64,000 nt of DNA from Glandiceps talaboti (taxonomy: Eukaryota > Hemichordata > Enteropneusta > Spengelidae), in the NCBI RefSeq assembly GCF_964340395.1, contig NC_135552.1, positions 18,439,181 through 18,503,180 on the forward strand. The letters are read 5' to 3'. The stretch's first letter is position 1; each line of letters starts with the position of its first letter. A model generated the notes under the pieces. That model was not told the origin of the DNA. It worked only from the letters and a program-made list of their open reading frames with translations, and made no database searches. Made by a program: the position numbers and the translations under genes. Shown one piece after another: positions 31,001 to 44,100 of the stretch.

Positions 31001-32145
31001 AGTGGTCTGATTGTACAATTAAAGCAGCAAAAGCTCTGAGTTTATAATTTCTGTGATTTGAGTGAAAATGCTTACATAAAACCATGTATAATTAAACTAT
31101 ACTCGTACAATGTTAATACTGATGCCTTCGATGATACTGAAAACGTATTTTGGAGTTGTTTAATAGCATATTTGATTGGCTAGCATAACAGCTGTTTCTT
31201 TGACATTTTATACGTCATGATTATTGTGTACGTATATTAAATTACGTCGTCGTGTATTATTCCTAGATACAAGCTTTCAGTTCTGCCAAAAGCAGGCGAT
31301 GGTTAAATATTCTCCATGTCAGAATAGAATACAGCCTGTACAACAAACTGGTATATTTTAATCCACAGCAGCAAAAACTACTCCCAAAAACGTATATACT
31401 CAGCTTGTGCCCCATTTAACTTCTCGTATACATTTCCTTGATTCTCGAAGAGAATGAAAAAGGGTAGTACGGAAAATTTGAGCATCTGCGTTGTCCCCGA
31501 GGAATTGTCAGTATAACAAGTTAATGCATAGATAATCTCAGTCAAGGCCAAATACAGCAAGTATATGGTCGACATATTCACCTTTCAATAAGCGATTCTT
31601 TGCTTGCTTGAATGGACGTGTGTACACCAAGCAAATCAATATCAATTCATGGGTTTCTTTATACAATTCCTCCTTAAATGTCACGGTTTCCTAAATTCAA
31701 ACATCAATTTTAAAGTTGCATTATCTTGATTTAACCGCAGTCCCTGGTGATAGAGGACTGTGATTTTAACAACAGTTTGGTTCGTTATTTACTTTCATTA
31801 CGTTCCTAACCTTTTATCGGGGGATAAAGATCAAAGTTCGATGAATACGATCATGGTATTCGATCAGGAACGCTAAATCAAATTGCATCATTCTGTATGT
31901 AGACAATATGGCACTTTAAATTTTGGAGAGTGCTTTTAATAAAAAAAAATTGTTTATATCAATGACTGTCACAGTCATAACTACTTGGCCTGATACATTT
32001 CTCATTGTTGACGTCATTGACAGACTTGAAGTCCCTATACATTACCATATGAGTACTTCCTAACAACTCTTACAAAAATGCAAAGGATAACTTAAAGATA
32101 CATGTACTTTATTGGAAGCTGCCAATATACTACTGTTCTTCGTTG

Positions 32146-32199
<54 letters not shown>

Positions 32200-35100
32200 C
32201 GTCGTCGTCATTGTTGTTATTGCTGTTGATGTTGCTGCTGCTGCTGCAGACACCCGTTTAACATTTTTCTATCACATTATGCACGTGAAAGTGTGATCTT
32301 TATAAAATTAATGTGATTCGTATTGTTGAAGGTACTAAAAAGTGTGTGCGTGTTGAAGGTTCAAACTACACGTTATTCACAGAAAGTCACTGTCTCTATA
32401 CGCCGTCCTTAAGATTTCTATAGATTGGTGAGACTCAAAAACCTACACTAAAGTGGCAGGGGTTTCCCATTTCAGTAAACTACTTGTGTGAACTAGCATA
32501 TACATTTACAAAAACAAAATCAATATAGCGGACATAGTTTCGATTAAATACTTGTTTTCCGTATAATGGAAACTTCCTAACAGGAACCATGTATGCCAAT
32601 AACCGTTCAGCTAAGTTTATGTAAATTAGAACCTGGATCACGACACTACAATTATTGGCGTCCGAGTGTGTAGCTAGCTAGCCGCTTATATTGCCTAGGA
32701 AACTTGGTAAGCAGTGTAACTCAGTCTGAACTGTCAAGGAGCTGGAAGAGCATTTAGCTGCGACCTCCCGTATGATATGTTACCTTTCCATGAACCTTTA
32801 GACTACGTAAGAACATTTTAAACAGCGGCTGTCGCAGATCATCAGATAGAATTCTCAAATACTTTATCGACATGACTTGATAATCAATAGCTGTGTCAAT
32901 ATTATGTATGTCCAATGAATATGGGTCGTGTATAGTACATGTAGTGCATATATACAGCGTTTACATAGTGTCTATATAGTTATATTGCATTACACAAACC
33001 TGTTCAGATTGAGAACAAGATATACACGTGGAGTAATCGTCGTGAATAATCAAATCAGAGCCTGTGAGCTCCTCTGGGTCCTGACCCTTCTCCCACACAC
33101 AATTCATCCTAGAACCAGACAATTAGACGAGAATGAATCGAGCAGGGATGTGTATGGAAAATACAATATCCATTACTTTGGCAATTCTAGTAATGGTGAA
33201 CTTCACAATGCTTCAGATTTCATTCGTTGATAGAAAGGTCTAATCTGAAAATAGAGACATTTTCTTTTATGAACATCTGAAATGAAATAAGATGAGAATC
33301 GATTTGAAACCGATACTAAATTGGTTTGGCGACGACGGATATTATGTCGCCAACTATGTATTTTGCCAAGGTCACATTTCGATACAACGATATATGAGTA
33401 TATTGCGAACTCGTTGCTACGAAATTATGCAGCTTGCATAGTAGTAATTACATCAAAATATGGTTTGATTTGATAAAACGACTATTGTTTTTGAACTATT
33501 ATACACTAAAGACAACACCTTTACGGTATATGACGCGATATTGAAAACGCCATTGCACATAAGCGAACATAAACAGCAATTCATCAACTCCCAATGGAGC
33601 GCATGATCATCGATTTAATTCCCGTGTCTGCATTCTTGTGTTTCACCATAGTAAGATATAAATGGGGTGGGGGGTGATGGCGTCACTCACAAATCTTATC
33701 CTCAATCGCAAACTGGGAGAAAACACCACATATATTATACAATGTCAGATAGTGTTGTCATGTCTTTCTATATTCCAGCGTCAAAACGTCTAGCGTTACC
33801 CTTATTCAAGAAATTAAGCTCTTTTTAGCCCTCGGGGAATGACCTATGTCCGTCGGCGCGCGTCCGTGGCCAGCCATATCTCTGACACCTAGTGTGCACA
33901 TGTGACCTATCACTAAATTTCAACCAAACCTGGTATAAATGTCAAACATTATAGAGTCAGTGCATAGGTAAATTACTTTGTTAACTTTACACAATGGTGT
34001 CCAATTTGTCCTTTGGACTTCCAGATAGTATTGTCATGTCTTTATATATTCCAGCGTCAAATCGTCTAGCACAATGTGTCCAATTTGTCCTAAAAATACT
34101 CATTTTACCGCTTACCTTTACAATTTCATACATACAGACACCACATTATTAATGGTAAGCTTTCTAATGAGATCTTCTTTGACCTTGACCAACATTTAGA
34201 AGGTCACATAGCCGAAATGTGTCTTTCTACCATAACTCAAGGACTTTCCTTTTTATGCCTCGACCTTTGACCCTTACCTCCTTCTTCAGGGTCAATAGCA
34301 AATTGCTCAATAACCTCTGAAATTGTGTAATATTGTATAGAGAGGCGCACCATTCACGAGTTGATACCTATGTTCAAATATTATAGGGGTAAGCTCTCTG
34401 ATGCGATTGTAGGACCATATTTCAGAAGTCAATTATTAAACAGAACAATACATATTGTGTTGGAGACTATTATACAAGTGACTTTTCTTGCCATTTGTAA
34501 ATGTTTAGTACTTTATCTTGATACAACCCACGAAAAAACACCGATGCGTTTCCTTGTTTGTGGTAAGCCGGAATGAGAGAAGATTCATGCAAAGACATAC
34601 AATGTGTCCGTAACTTATCAAAGCATAAACACCACAGGGACCCAGATCCTATGGGCCATGACTCTGTTTACAGACAGAACACAACACTTTTTATAACATT
34701 GAATACGACTGTTACTGTTACATTATAACTTTCATGAATATGAACAAACTATAATAAAAGCATTGCGTGAACCTACATCAAAGGCACCCAGTGTTGTTTT
34801 TGTATTAGTTGTAGTGTTGTTTTTACCTAGAAACTTGTCTTTACGTGAAATCTTTAATTGGCTCACTTCATTCAAGCAAACGCACTGGTGTTTCTTTTTC
34901 GCGGGAATAAATGCATGTAGGCCTTTGTCAACTAACAAGGCTAAGACCGAATACAAACCTAACACCGAAAATCTAAATTAATCTCCTCCTTGTATTACTG
35001 ATATGTGATATCTGATGCAATCAGATGACACTAACCAAATGGGTTAGTTTCTATGGCAACTGATTGTCATACCTAACCCAATACCAGGTAGTTTAACTTT

Positions 35101-38100
35101 TCACCCCGTGATACTATGACCGATCATCACAAAATAACCTTTGTCGCTGTCCCGTCTTGTAATTCTGTGTTGACGCCAAACTATAATTGCAACGCTGTTC
35201 TCGGGATCGGTTCTGATTCACAGATTAACACCTAGCTATTTTAAGTGGTCTCACAGAGACGCTGTAAGGCCACAGTTTGAGAGAAAACGTAAGTTCACGC
35301 GTATCAGAATAATCTCTTGGGTCTCAATAAAAAATGTGCAATTTAAGTTAAATCGTTAGACGTAAACCTATTCCGTTAGAGAATGTAGGTGACATGGGTA
35401 GATTTCGTGGCCGAGTTCAATCTCGAAAATTTGAAGTCTCATATTTATATTCCAATTTGCAATTTTAAGAAGGTGCGATATATATGTCTGAAATATTAAA
35501 CTACCTAGTATTGGGTTTACAATGCAATAATCCATCTCTACGTCTAGACTTTTATAACTGCTTTTAGTTCACTATTTCATCAAAGACAGTCATTCGATGT
35601 AAATCCGCGTAATGTATCGAGAATAAACACTCGTTTTAGGAGGAACGTTGAGAACCATTTCTGTGAATTCGGCTAGCAATCTACCTTAAATTTGATTCAG
35701 TAACAAATTTTAATGAGTATAAATCTAAAACTTATGAACTACAAAATCTCGTCTTGTGATTCCCACCGATCCACCTGAAACGTACCGATGAACTACAAAA
35801 ACTCGGTCTTGTGATTCCCGCAAACCTGAAATGTAAATATGAACTACAAAAACCCGTCTTGCAATATCCTGAAACGTGACAAGGCAAGTGTAGATGGCCG
35901 TGCAGACGGCAATCGTATACCACCATACCAACTCTCTTAACGCTAAATCTTAGCGTTCTCGGGGCAATAGTTAAAAGTTATGGCTTGACTTGAGTGCAAT
36001 TAACCTACAAAATCAAAAAAAAGTACACGTGGGGGAAATACTTATTTTTTATTTGAAATGCAGCGTACAGCGAGTCACTGAGAGGTAAGCCAGTTGATCG
36101 ACGATCACATATAGTGCGCTAGTGGCCATACGATGATATCATTATGGATATCTGAGATATTCTAAATGCAGTACAGAGATTGAGACTGAGAGATAAATGT
36201 GACACAACATGATGTGCTGGGGCAACACAAATATGTTGAAGACTTCATTATAGTTTACATTCGCGGTGTCATAAATAGGTTTTCCATAACTAAATTGAGA
36301 GTACAAATTGAAAGACAGTCGGATCTACAGTATCTTTCAAGATGCTTGGTTCTTAGGGAGTCTGCAATAATTATAAGGGGAAGGGCCGCGGGTGGGTCAC
36401 TTGTTACAAATCGGTCCTGGGAGGGTCATATTTTAGAAAATGGAAATTATTTTTTACTCATTTTTTTAAATCTAACATTGCATTATTTTGGCATGATCTC
36501 ACCGCTGCTAATGGTTTCAAATCCTACTGCTACCGCATCCCACAACTGCAAAATAATAACTAATATAACATTGAGTGAAATGCAGATTCAGAATTAACTG
36601 TTAGTTGTCTTTGGCAGTTCTGGCCTTCAGCTCAGTCAATAAGATCCATACGAAGGCATTGATTTAATACAAACACAAAATCAATGTGGTGGTAATAGTG
36701 GGAACAAACAAATGCCTTTAAAAACTACCAATTGGGTTAGATCTTACTACAGAAAAAATCCCTGTCTCTAGTGAGATTTGAACCCAGGACCTTTTGACTA
36801 ATAATCTTGAGCTCTGACAACTACGCCACAGGGAGGTGGTAAAAAAAATGTTGTTGTTTTCATTGCAATATTTGAACAGGGGAGGGTCATACTTTAGAGA
36901 AAGGAAATTGAGGGAGGATTTTAGCACTTTTTAGCACAGGGGACTACGGGGAGGGTTCGCATTTTATGCCATAGACCGGACCCCCATTTCCCCCGGCCCT
37001 TCCCCTTTAAAGTTACTGAAAGCTCCCTTAGGCCTAAACAAATTGTTTGGTTCCAGTTACCGGACCCACCTCGTTTTTCACTGCCGGTCCTAAACTTTAC
37101 GTATTCGAGAAAAAAATAATAAATCGCGAAAAGTAGTGGATGCGGAAACTGACATCAACTTTAAATACATCTGATGGGAAGCAACCAATAACACAGAGTC
37201 CATTATGGAAAACATAACTACCTGTCCCAACCAATTCTGAAATTGAGCGTAATCGGAACCCCACAATTTTTAAGCTTAAGGCCTTATGCAATATTCTTTT
37301 TGGTCAAGTTGGTTGACTGTGGAAGGAACTATGACAGAGTATCTACGTTGACACCATCTGACTTGTCTTGATGACTTTTATTTGACTATAAGTGATTTAA
37401 AACTTACCTTCGATTTCAAATATGTAGCTATGAAGCGTCCAGTGCAATGTCAGCGTATGAATCTAAAGATAAAACTTGACGTGTGTTAGGATGCGGTTCT
37501 TTTCGATTTTTACTCGTTTATGAACTTTGATGCTATCTGGTTTCTCTATTATTCAGCAATGAGTAAAATACCCAAGGTAAAAACGATATTGATCGCAGTT
37601 ACCTCACAGTGTAATCCAGACTGCTGGTTGCTATGACAACCTATGTTTATATCCTAACATTATATGAAAATTAAACTTTAAAAATCGTTTATTTCCAATA
37701 ACAGATTATTGCATATACTATTATCACGATTCTAGTTTCTCTATAAAATGAACGCAATTTGTACCTTAGCACGTTCTAATTAAAAATGTATGCTATGCCA
37801 AGAGCGAATTAAATACACAGTAAATAGTACAAGTAAATGAAATATTGAATTAAATATCAAAATTTCAAGCCATTTTTTACGATGTAAGTCGAAAAAGACA
37901 GCGTGTGAATCGATCGAGGGACTTGTTTTGTGACGTTAACAGGTAATAGCATAACGTTTGTTGAAAACGAGTACGTCATAAGCATATTGTATTCAGTGTT
38001 ACAGCCTGAAGGACAAGAAGCCACACTTTTCAAACAGTACATCACTTTTGCATAAGATAAAACCAATGAATAAGAATTTACTGACATAGCCCTCTGCTCA

Positions 38101-41100
38101 ATAGACATGACAATCGACTCAACAATGTTCGCGAGGAACACAGAATGGAGCGGGAAACACTTTTTTTTTAGTTCGGACTGTATTCTTTAAGTTTTAACAT
38201 AGTTTAGTAGCTTGAACATATGCTACATATAGTCATATTTAATAGGAAAGTGACTGATAAACTTACAATATCACATATATATCAAAAGAAGTTGTCTCAA
38301 TTATATACCTATTAACTGAAAAGTCAAGTTTCTGAAAGTGCACGTGCTACCGTGACATTCTGTTAATGTTTTGAAAGAGGTCACACGAGAGTGACCAGGG
38401 AATTGAATCAAATGAAATGGTTCGATATATCACATGACTTCTTTAAACGCAGGAAAGCATCTGTTGTTGTGAGATGATATGGTCCGGAAGTGGGCATTTC
38501 GTTGAAATGTCCTTCAGTGACACCTGTATTAGGAGGTGTTAATGAAATCACGGTGTGCAGATGTGATCACCAAGGCTGGATTTGTATGTAGCTCATAGCC
38601 CTTACTTCAACAAAAATCCTAAATGTACATATATCAAGGCATTTAAATTAGTTCATAGCATAGTCTGAATGTACGTATACGAGGGTCTTCATCACTGTTC
38701 CTAACAAAGTCTGAATGTACATATATCAAGGCATTCAACATAGTCCATAATATAGTATGAATGTTCTTATACCAAGGCCTTCAGCACAGTTCCTTGGAAA
38801 GTCTGAATGTCCGTTTATACACGTGTGAAGGCATTCAACAAAACCGTCATTTTCCCAGTTCACATTCACATGTTAAAACCCTAACACAGAGTGCAAGACT
38901 GAATGACGGAGGCTGAATGTATGTGGATCAAACCTTTCAAAATAAATATTGAACACAGTTCCGTGATGAATGACTAAACAAACTACGGGTGATAGAAATG
39001 ATTACAAATCAAATGTCAACAATATGAATTCACTACAACAAACAAACAATGACATTTCTCTCTTTAAGATTCAAGACCGTCAGTCTTCAAATAGACAGGT
39101 ACATTACAGTTGGACTGGCTTCTCACATTTCGTATAGAATACAACAATACATATGGAAATCAGAACAACCCTTCAAGGAATGATTTGCATGGAACATGCC
39201 AAGCAAAGAATAAATTATAGTCACGGGTGAATAAACATATGCAAGGTCATGTTTAGGTCAACACATCTGACACGTTATATGTAAATTTTCTGGATGCAAT
39301 CCATAAACTCAGTTTGTAACGTGTTACTTTCTATGGGTGTTGCAATTAATCAAAAGAGGGGTATTTAGACTGATGGCTGTTTTAAAGACGAGAGAGAAGA
39401 CGCTATAAAGATTCATTTTCCATATTGGAATGTAAGATGCCATCACGTACATCTGCACATATTAATTCCAGTGATAGTCACATTCCGATTCATATTTTGT
39501 ACTAGGGGTATTACCGGGAGATTTAAGTCATCATGTAAGTCTTGAATATATGAACCAAAATGATTACATTCTCTGAAGTTGTAACTCGACACACACCGTC
39601 ATCTTGACTTCGCTCTAATGTCTGTTTTAGCATAATTGAAGTAATGTTTAGTGGGACTAAAGGCAGAATGTCTTTCTGCATTACAACTCCAGACATCAGA
39701 CCGTGGACGAAAGGAACCTGCTATAAATAGGAAAAGTAAACAAATGAATTGGATTAATAGCACTTAGCACAGTATGTTGGAAGTACAGAGACTTATATTA
39801 CATTCCATCATTTGATAGGAACAGTTGTATGACCACTTTACATGATGGTTCATGTTCACAAACAAATTTCCAGTTCTCCTGGCATTTCATGTACACATAA
39901 AGAGGACATAAAACCGTTCGTATCAAACCATGTGTGTAATACAAGTCTCTGATGTTCCAACATGCTGAAGTGTTATTAATCCAATTCATTTGTTTACTTT
40001 CCCTCTTTGACAGACTTTGTAACAGGTTCCGTTCGTCCACGGTCTGGTGTAAGTGTGTGTATAAATTTACCCAAGATTCCTTGTAGATGTAAACAAGAGA
40101 TCTGGATATTCCAGTCTTGAAAGAAATTGTGAAAATTTAGTACTTTAACAAGTTGGACAGTAACAATTTGGACAAATTCCATATTCTCGTATGTGTGAAC
40201 GACTTAAAGAAAAAAAAAACAGACAGATTGCCTTGATGTTTGGAATAATAATATTAATACTTACTACCAAACCTGAGTGAGTATAGAGTTTCAGTTAGGC
40301 AGCACGATATTTTTTTATGTCTCACACAAGTTCTTTTGTTATCAATAAAACGTAACATTTCATGTTTGTACATGCTATCAGTGCCTGTATTTTGTTTGAG
40401 TAATTCATAACAAAAACCGTTGTGTGAGATTTACAAAACATCATGCCACCTAATTAAAACTCTGGAATCTTTCTGGTTTAGTAGTACGCTGTAGGAAAAT
40501 TTTTCCCGCTCGAAATGATCCGGATACGTGATAACGCTAGGGTCAGTATTAAAAGTGTTAGTACCATAACTATGGGCATTGGTCAGAAATTTGCGGGGTA
40601 CTGGTAAGAGTGTCGTGTTGACTAGTTTTATTTATTTGTTTATTCATTCATCTAACTTTGACATCAGTCAGGCAGTCCACACAGGTGACAAACATCTATA
40701 GACATGGACCCCAAAACAAGTTTACAAAAGTGATAAAAGACAAGAAAACTTCAGTTATAAAATACAAAAGAAGAATTATGACAATATTTACAAAACGACG
40801 CTTAGTACAATTACAGACTGAGACCCAAGTACGGGGATTCTTAGCATCATACGTATTCACAAGGCGTTATTAGTAATGATAGACAATCTGAGTATAGTCC
40901 TTTCTGTCATTATAAGCTAATATTTCAATCTGTAATCAGTTTCAACTGCCAAATAGAATAAAAAGTTGTAATTAAATGGAAAGATTATATGTAAATAGTG
41001 CTAAAATGTAATTCAAAAACTGCAGGGGATGATCACTCATGCTGCAAAGCCATTACCACCTTTTAATGTTTCATTCGTTTGTTTTATATATATATATATA

Positions 41101-44100
41101 TATATGATTGATGGATTTATTTATTGCTGTCTTTTTTGTCCTCTTCAGAACCCCTTAGGAGGTCTGATAGTGTGGTATGTCGGCTACAGTTGCTCCATAA
41201 TTGCATTGAGCATATCACTCATCATATTTTTCTACTTCAAGTAAGTAAATCTTCAATGTATGATATTCATTTTAAAGACGTGAAATGAATAAGTTCAAAG
41301 TATGTTGCATTATTCTCACCACTTCAAACCTTGAGAAATAAGATAACGTCTACCAAAGTTTGAAGTACTGCACTAGTACCTTCAAAAATACCATGCATTC
41401 TGATGAGGCAGTATGCCATTTTTATGAAAAGCAAACCATTCATTACTTTCCCTAAAATGACGTAACAACAAAAAGTGTGTTGGCATTTTCAAAACCGCTA
41501 TATATTGTAATGTCTGGATAGTTCTTTGACCCCATCGATTTCATTTTTCTTTATCAATACCGATATTACCGATATTAAAGAATCACGAATGAAGTCTACT
41601 CTATATGCTGGATGCATGTTCGTCATTAACCTCTAGCGATTAATTCCCATTTTTTTGTCGATAGAAATCTGTCATGCCCTCGTATTACACTGCACAAGAA
41701 CTTGTTTTTCTCATTCATATTCAATGGAGTATGTTGGATCTTGTGGTTTTCAATTGTTGCTGAAAATCCAGATCTGGTTACCAATCCCGATGAGGTAAGT
41801 TATTCTTGTTTTAAAATGTGTAGTGTTGTAGGAAACATGAAAAATAGCTACATGTAATAATCTACAGTCTTGACTTTACATAATCTTGTTGATTGTGCCA
41901 TTCCTTAATATAGCATACAATTGATAAAAACCAATTTCAGTCGTTTGTTGTTGAATTGTCGTTCTAGGAGTTAAAATTGCCAGTTTCAAGTAATTTCATG
42001 TTTTATTTTCTGAACAAGACACGTCATTATTTGATTCGGTGAAATGATAAAGTATGGAAGTAGTCATGTATACTAGTTTTAATCCTTCCTGAGAATGGTA
42101 GGTAAATATTCAGACACAGACTTATGTGTACATTCTAGTGACTCTCCTAATTCAGTACTTCAAGTACCCTTCTACCATATTGCATTGCCTTGCCTTGCTG
42201 TTCCCACTGCGACTATTCTCCCTTCGTGAAACGCAATGTCGAGCTCCCAAAATACTAATGAAATGGCTGTCTTCAGATTGCAAAAAAAAACTGTATTCTG
42301 ATGTACGTTTGCTAAAGGACTGAAATCGCAAGATACACTGACATGGAAAGATGCTCCTGTTGTCGACACTATGGCCAAAACATTAGTCAACGGTTGACTG
42401 ATTCATAATGTATGCTACACAACACTTAAACGCAATATCCATTCCACGCGGCGCCCTTCTCGCTCGTAATATTATAAAAAATACGATAACATTGAAAGGT
42501 TATACATTGGCTTAATATTTCAACTACAGTTTGTATCAATAAATACGTCAAACTTACGTTGGTCGGGTGATTAAAGCGTACATCAAGCTAAATAGATAAG
42601 GGCAGTTCAAACTCACTTTACTGTTATCGTTAGGATAATTTTGATGCCAGCAGTATTTATATTAACCACTTGTTCTGTGCCTATTCGTAAGATATAATTA
42701 TTTCCCGAGGGAACTTAGAAATTACATAAAAGTAGAGGAAATCTGGTCTCATTTACACAATTTCCTGTATTTGTTCGATAGTTCTGGAACCTCCCGGTAT
42801 AAGGTAACTAAAATGAATTTAATGATTCAAACGCCCTTAACAAAAAACACAGAAATAAAGATGCAGTGATTAAAGATATTGAGATTTCAAAGAGATAACA
42901 GTCGACCAGAACGTTTAGACTAATGCAACTGATGCAAGATCGAGTCTGAGTGTATCAACCATTTCATAGGCAAGCCTTTCTTGCGGGGATATTGAATTAA
43001 TTGTGTCCGGTAAACAGGTGAAATTGAAACGATCCATAGACATTTTTTTAGTTTGTGTAATTGTTTTACATTGCGGGGAAAAAATTCAGCCTTCACAGAA
43101 CTGACACAAAAATTGTTAAACCGTTTACAAAAAATTGTAATTAGTCGCATGCGGATTTAAGTATTCGGCCAGGGGCTGTGGAGACTCTGTCTTCGACGCT
43201 CTAATTAAGCCCGTAAGCTTTTCGTTATTTCCATTGTTTAACGCCGGGAGGAGAGTATACAGTATCGAATCTTGTGAATTGACGAGGGTTGTGAAAGTGT
43301 ACTTCTACGCTCATTGCATATTGTCACACAGTTATTCGTCCCAAGAGCTGAAAGTAATTTTTTCCGCCTTAACGGACACGTCTCCTGAGATGGTATTACA
43401 TGGAGATCTGAAGACGGAGGTGATACTTAATTACCAACTATCAGCGGAGCAAGGGAATAAATGAAACGAATGCATGACACCTGTTGTTTAAGAGATGTCA
43501 CAAAATTTGCACCATGCATGACAGTAGTTAGGTAACTGACACCCCATGGGCTCACAACTACATTAGAACTTTCAAAGTTTGACTTCCCACAATGCAAACT
43601 GTACATCTTTGCGTGGGACTTAATCCTCTTTCAGTGCCAAAAAAACAGGTATTACCATTTCCAATCTTCTTCAACTGGATCTGATAATTAACCTCAGCCT
43701 GAGGCTGCCTTTGTCTCATATCCCTGATATACGCAGTGTCACGTGATCATTAAAACCGCTCGTCTCACCTTTTTTTTTAATTTCTCACAGGCAGTTCAAG
43801 TGTCTTGCAAGATCCTGAACGTAATGACTCAGTACTTCTTGTCTTGTAATTATTTCTGGATGTTATGTGAAGGAATTTATCTACATACACTCATCGTTGT
43901 AGCTGTATTTTCAGAAAGGAGTCGCCTCGTATGGTACTACTTACTAGGTTGGGGTACGTCACTTCCGTTTTGAATTTCGTTCTTTTCCGGTATCTAGGGT
44001 TATTCGACCTCTATTCAGTTATTCATATCAAAACAATTGTTCAGTTTATTTCGTAGAAATATCAACATATTATCACACTGTCACAGGGTGACAGCGTAAT

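Larger units (their letters stand above)
30553..41148 (+). other. Receptor intron 4 (10.6 kb)
   Basis: The largest intron; it separates the ectodomain exons from the membrane-domain exons. It contains paired palindromes (30877-31009), a GTT tract, a direct repeat pair (33746 and 34021), minisatellites (35733, 38590), nested elements (36371-37283) and a foldback element (39690-40050). No further receptor exon is needed here, since the linker to TM1 is about the usual length. Confidence 0.75.
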
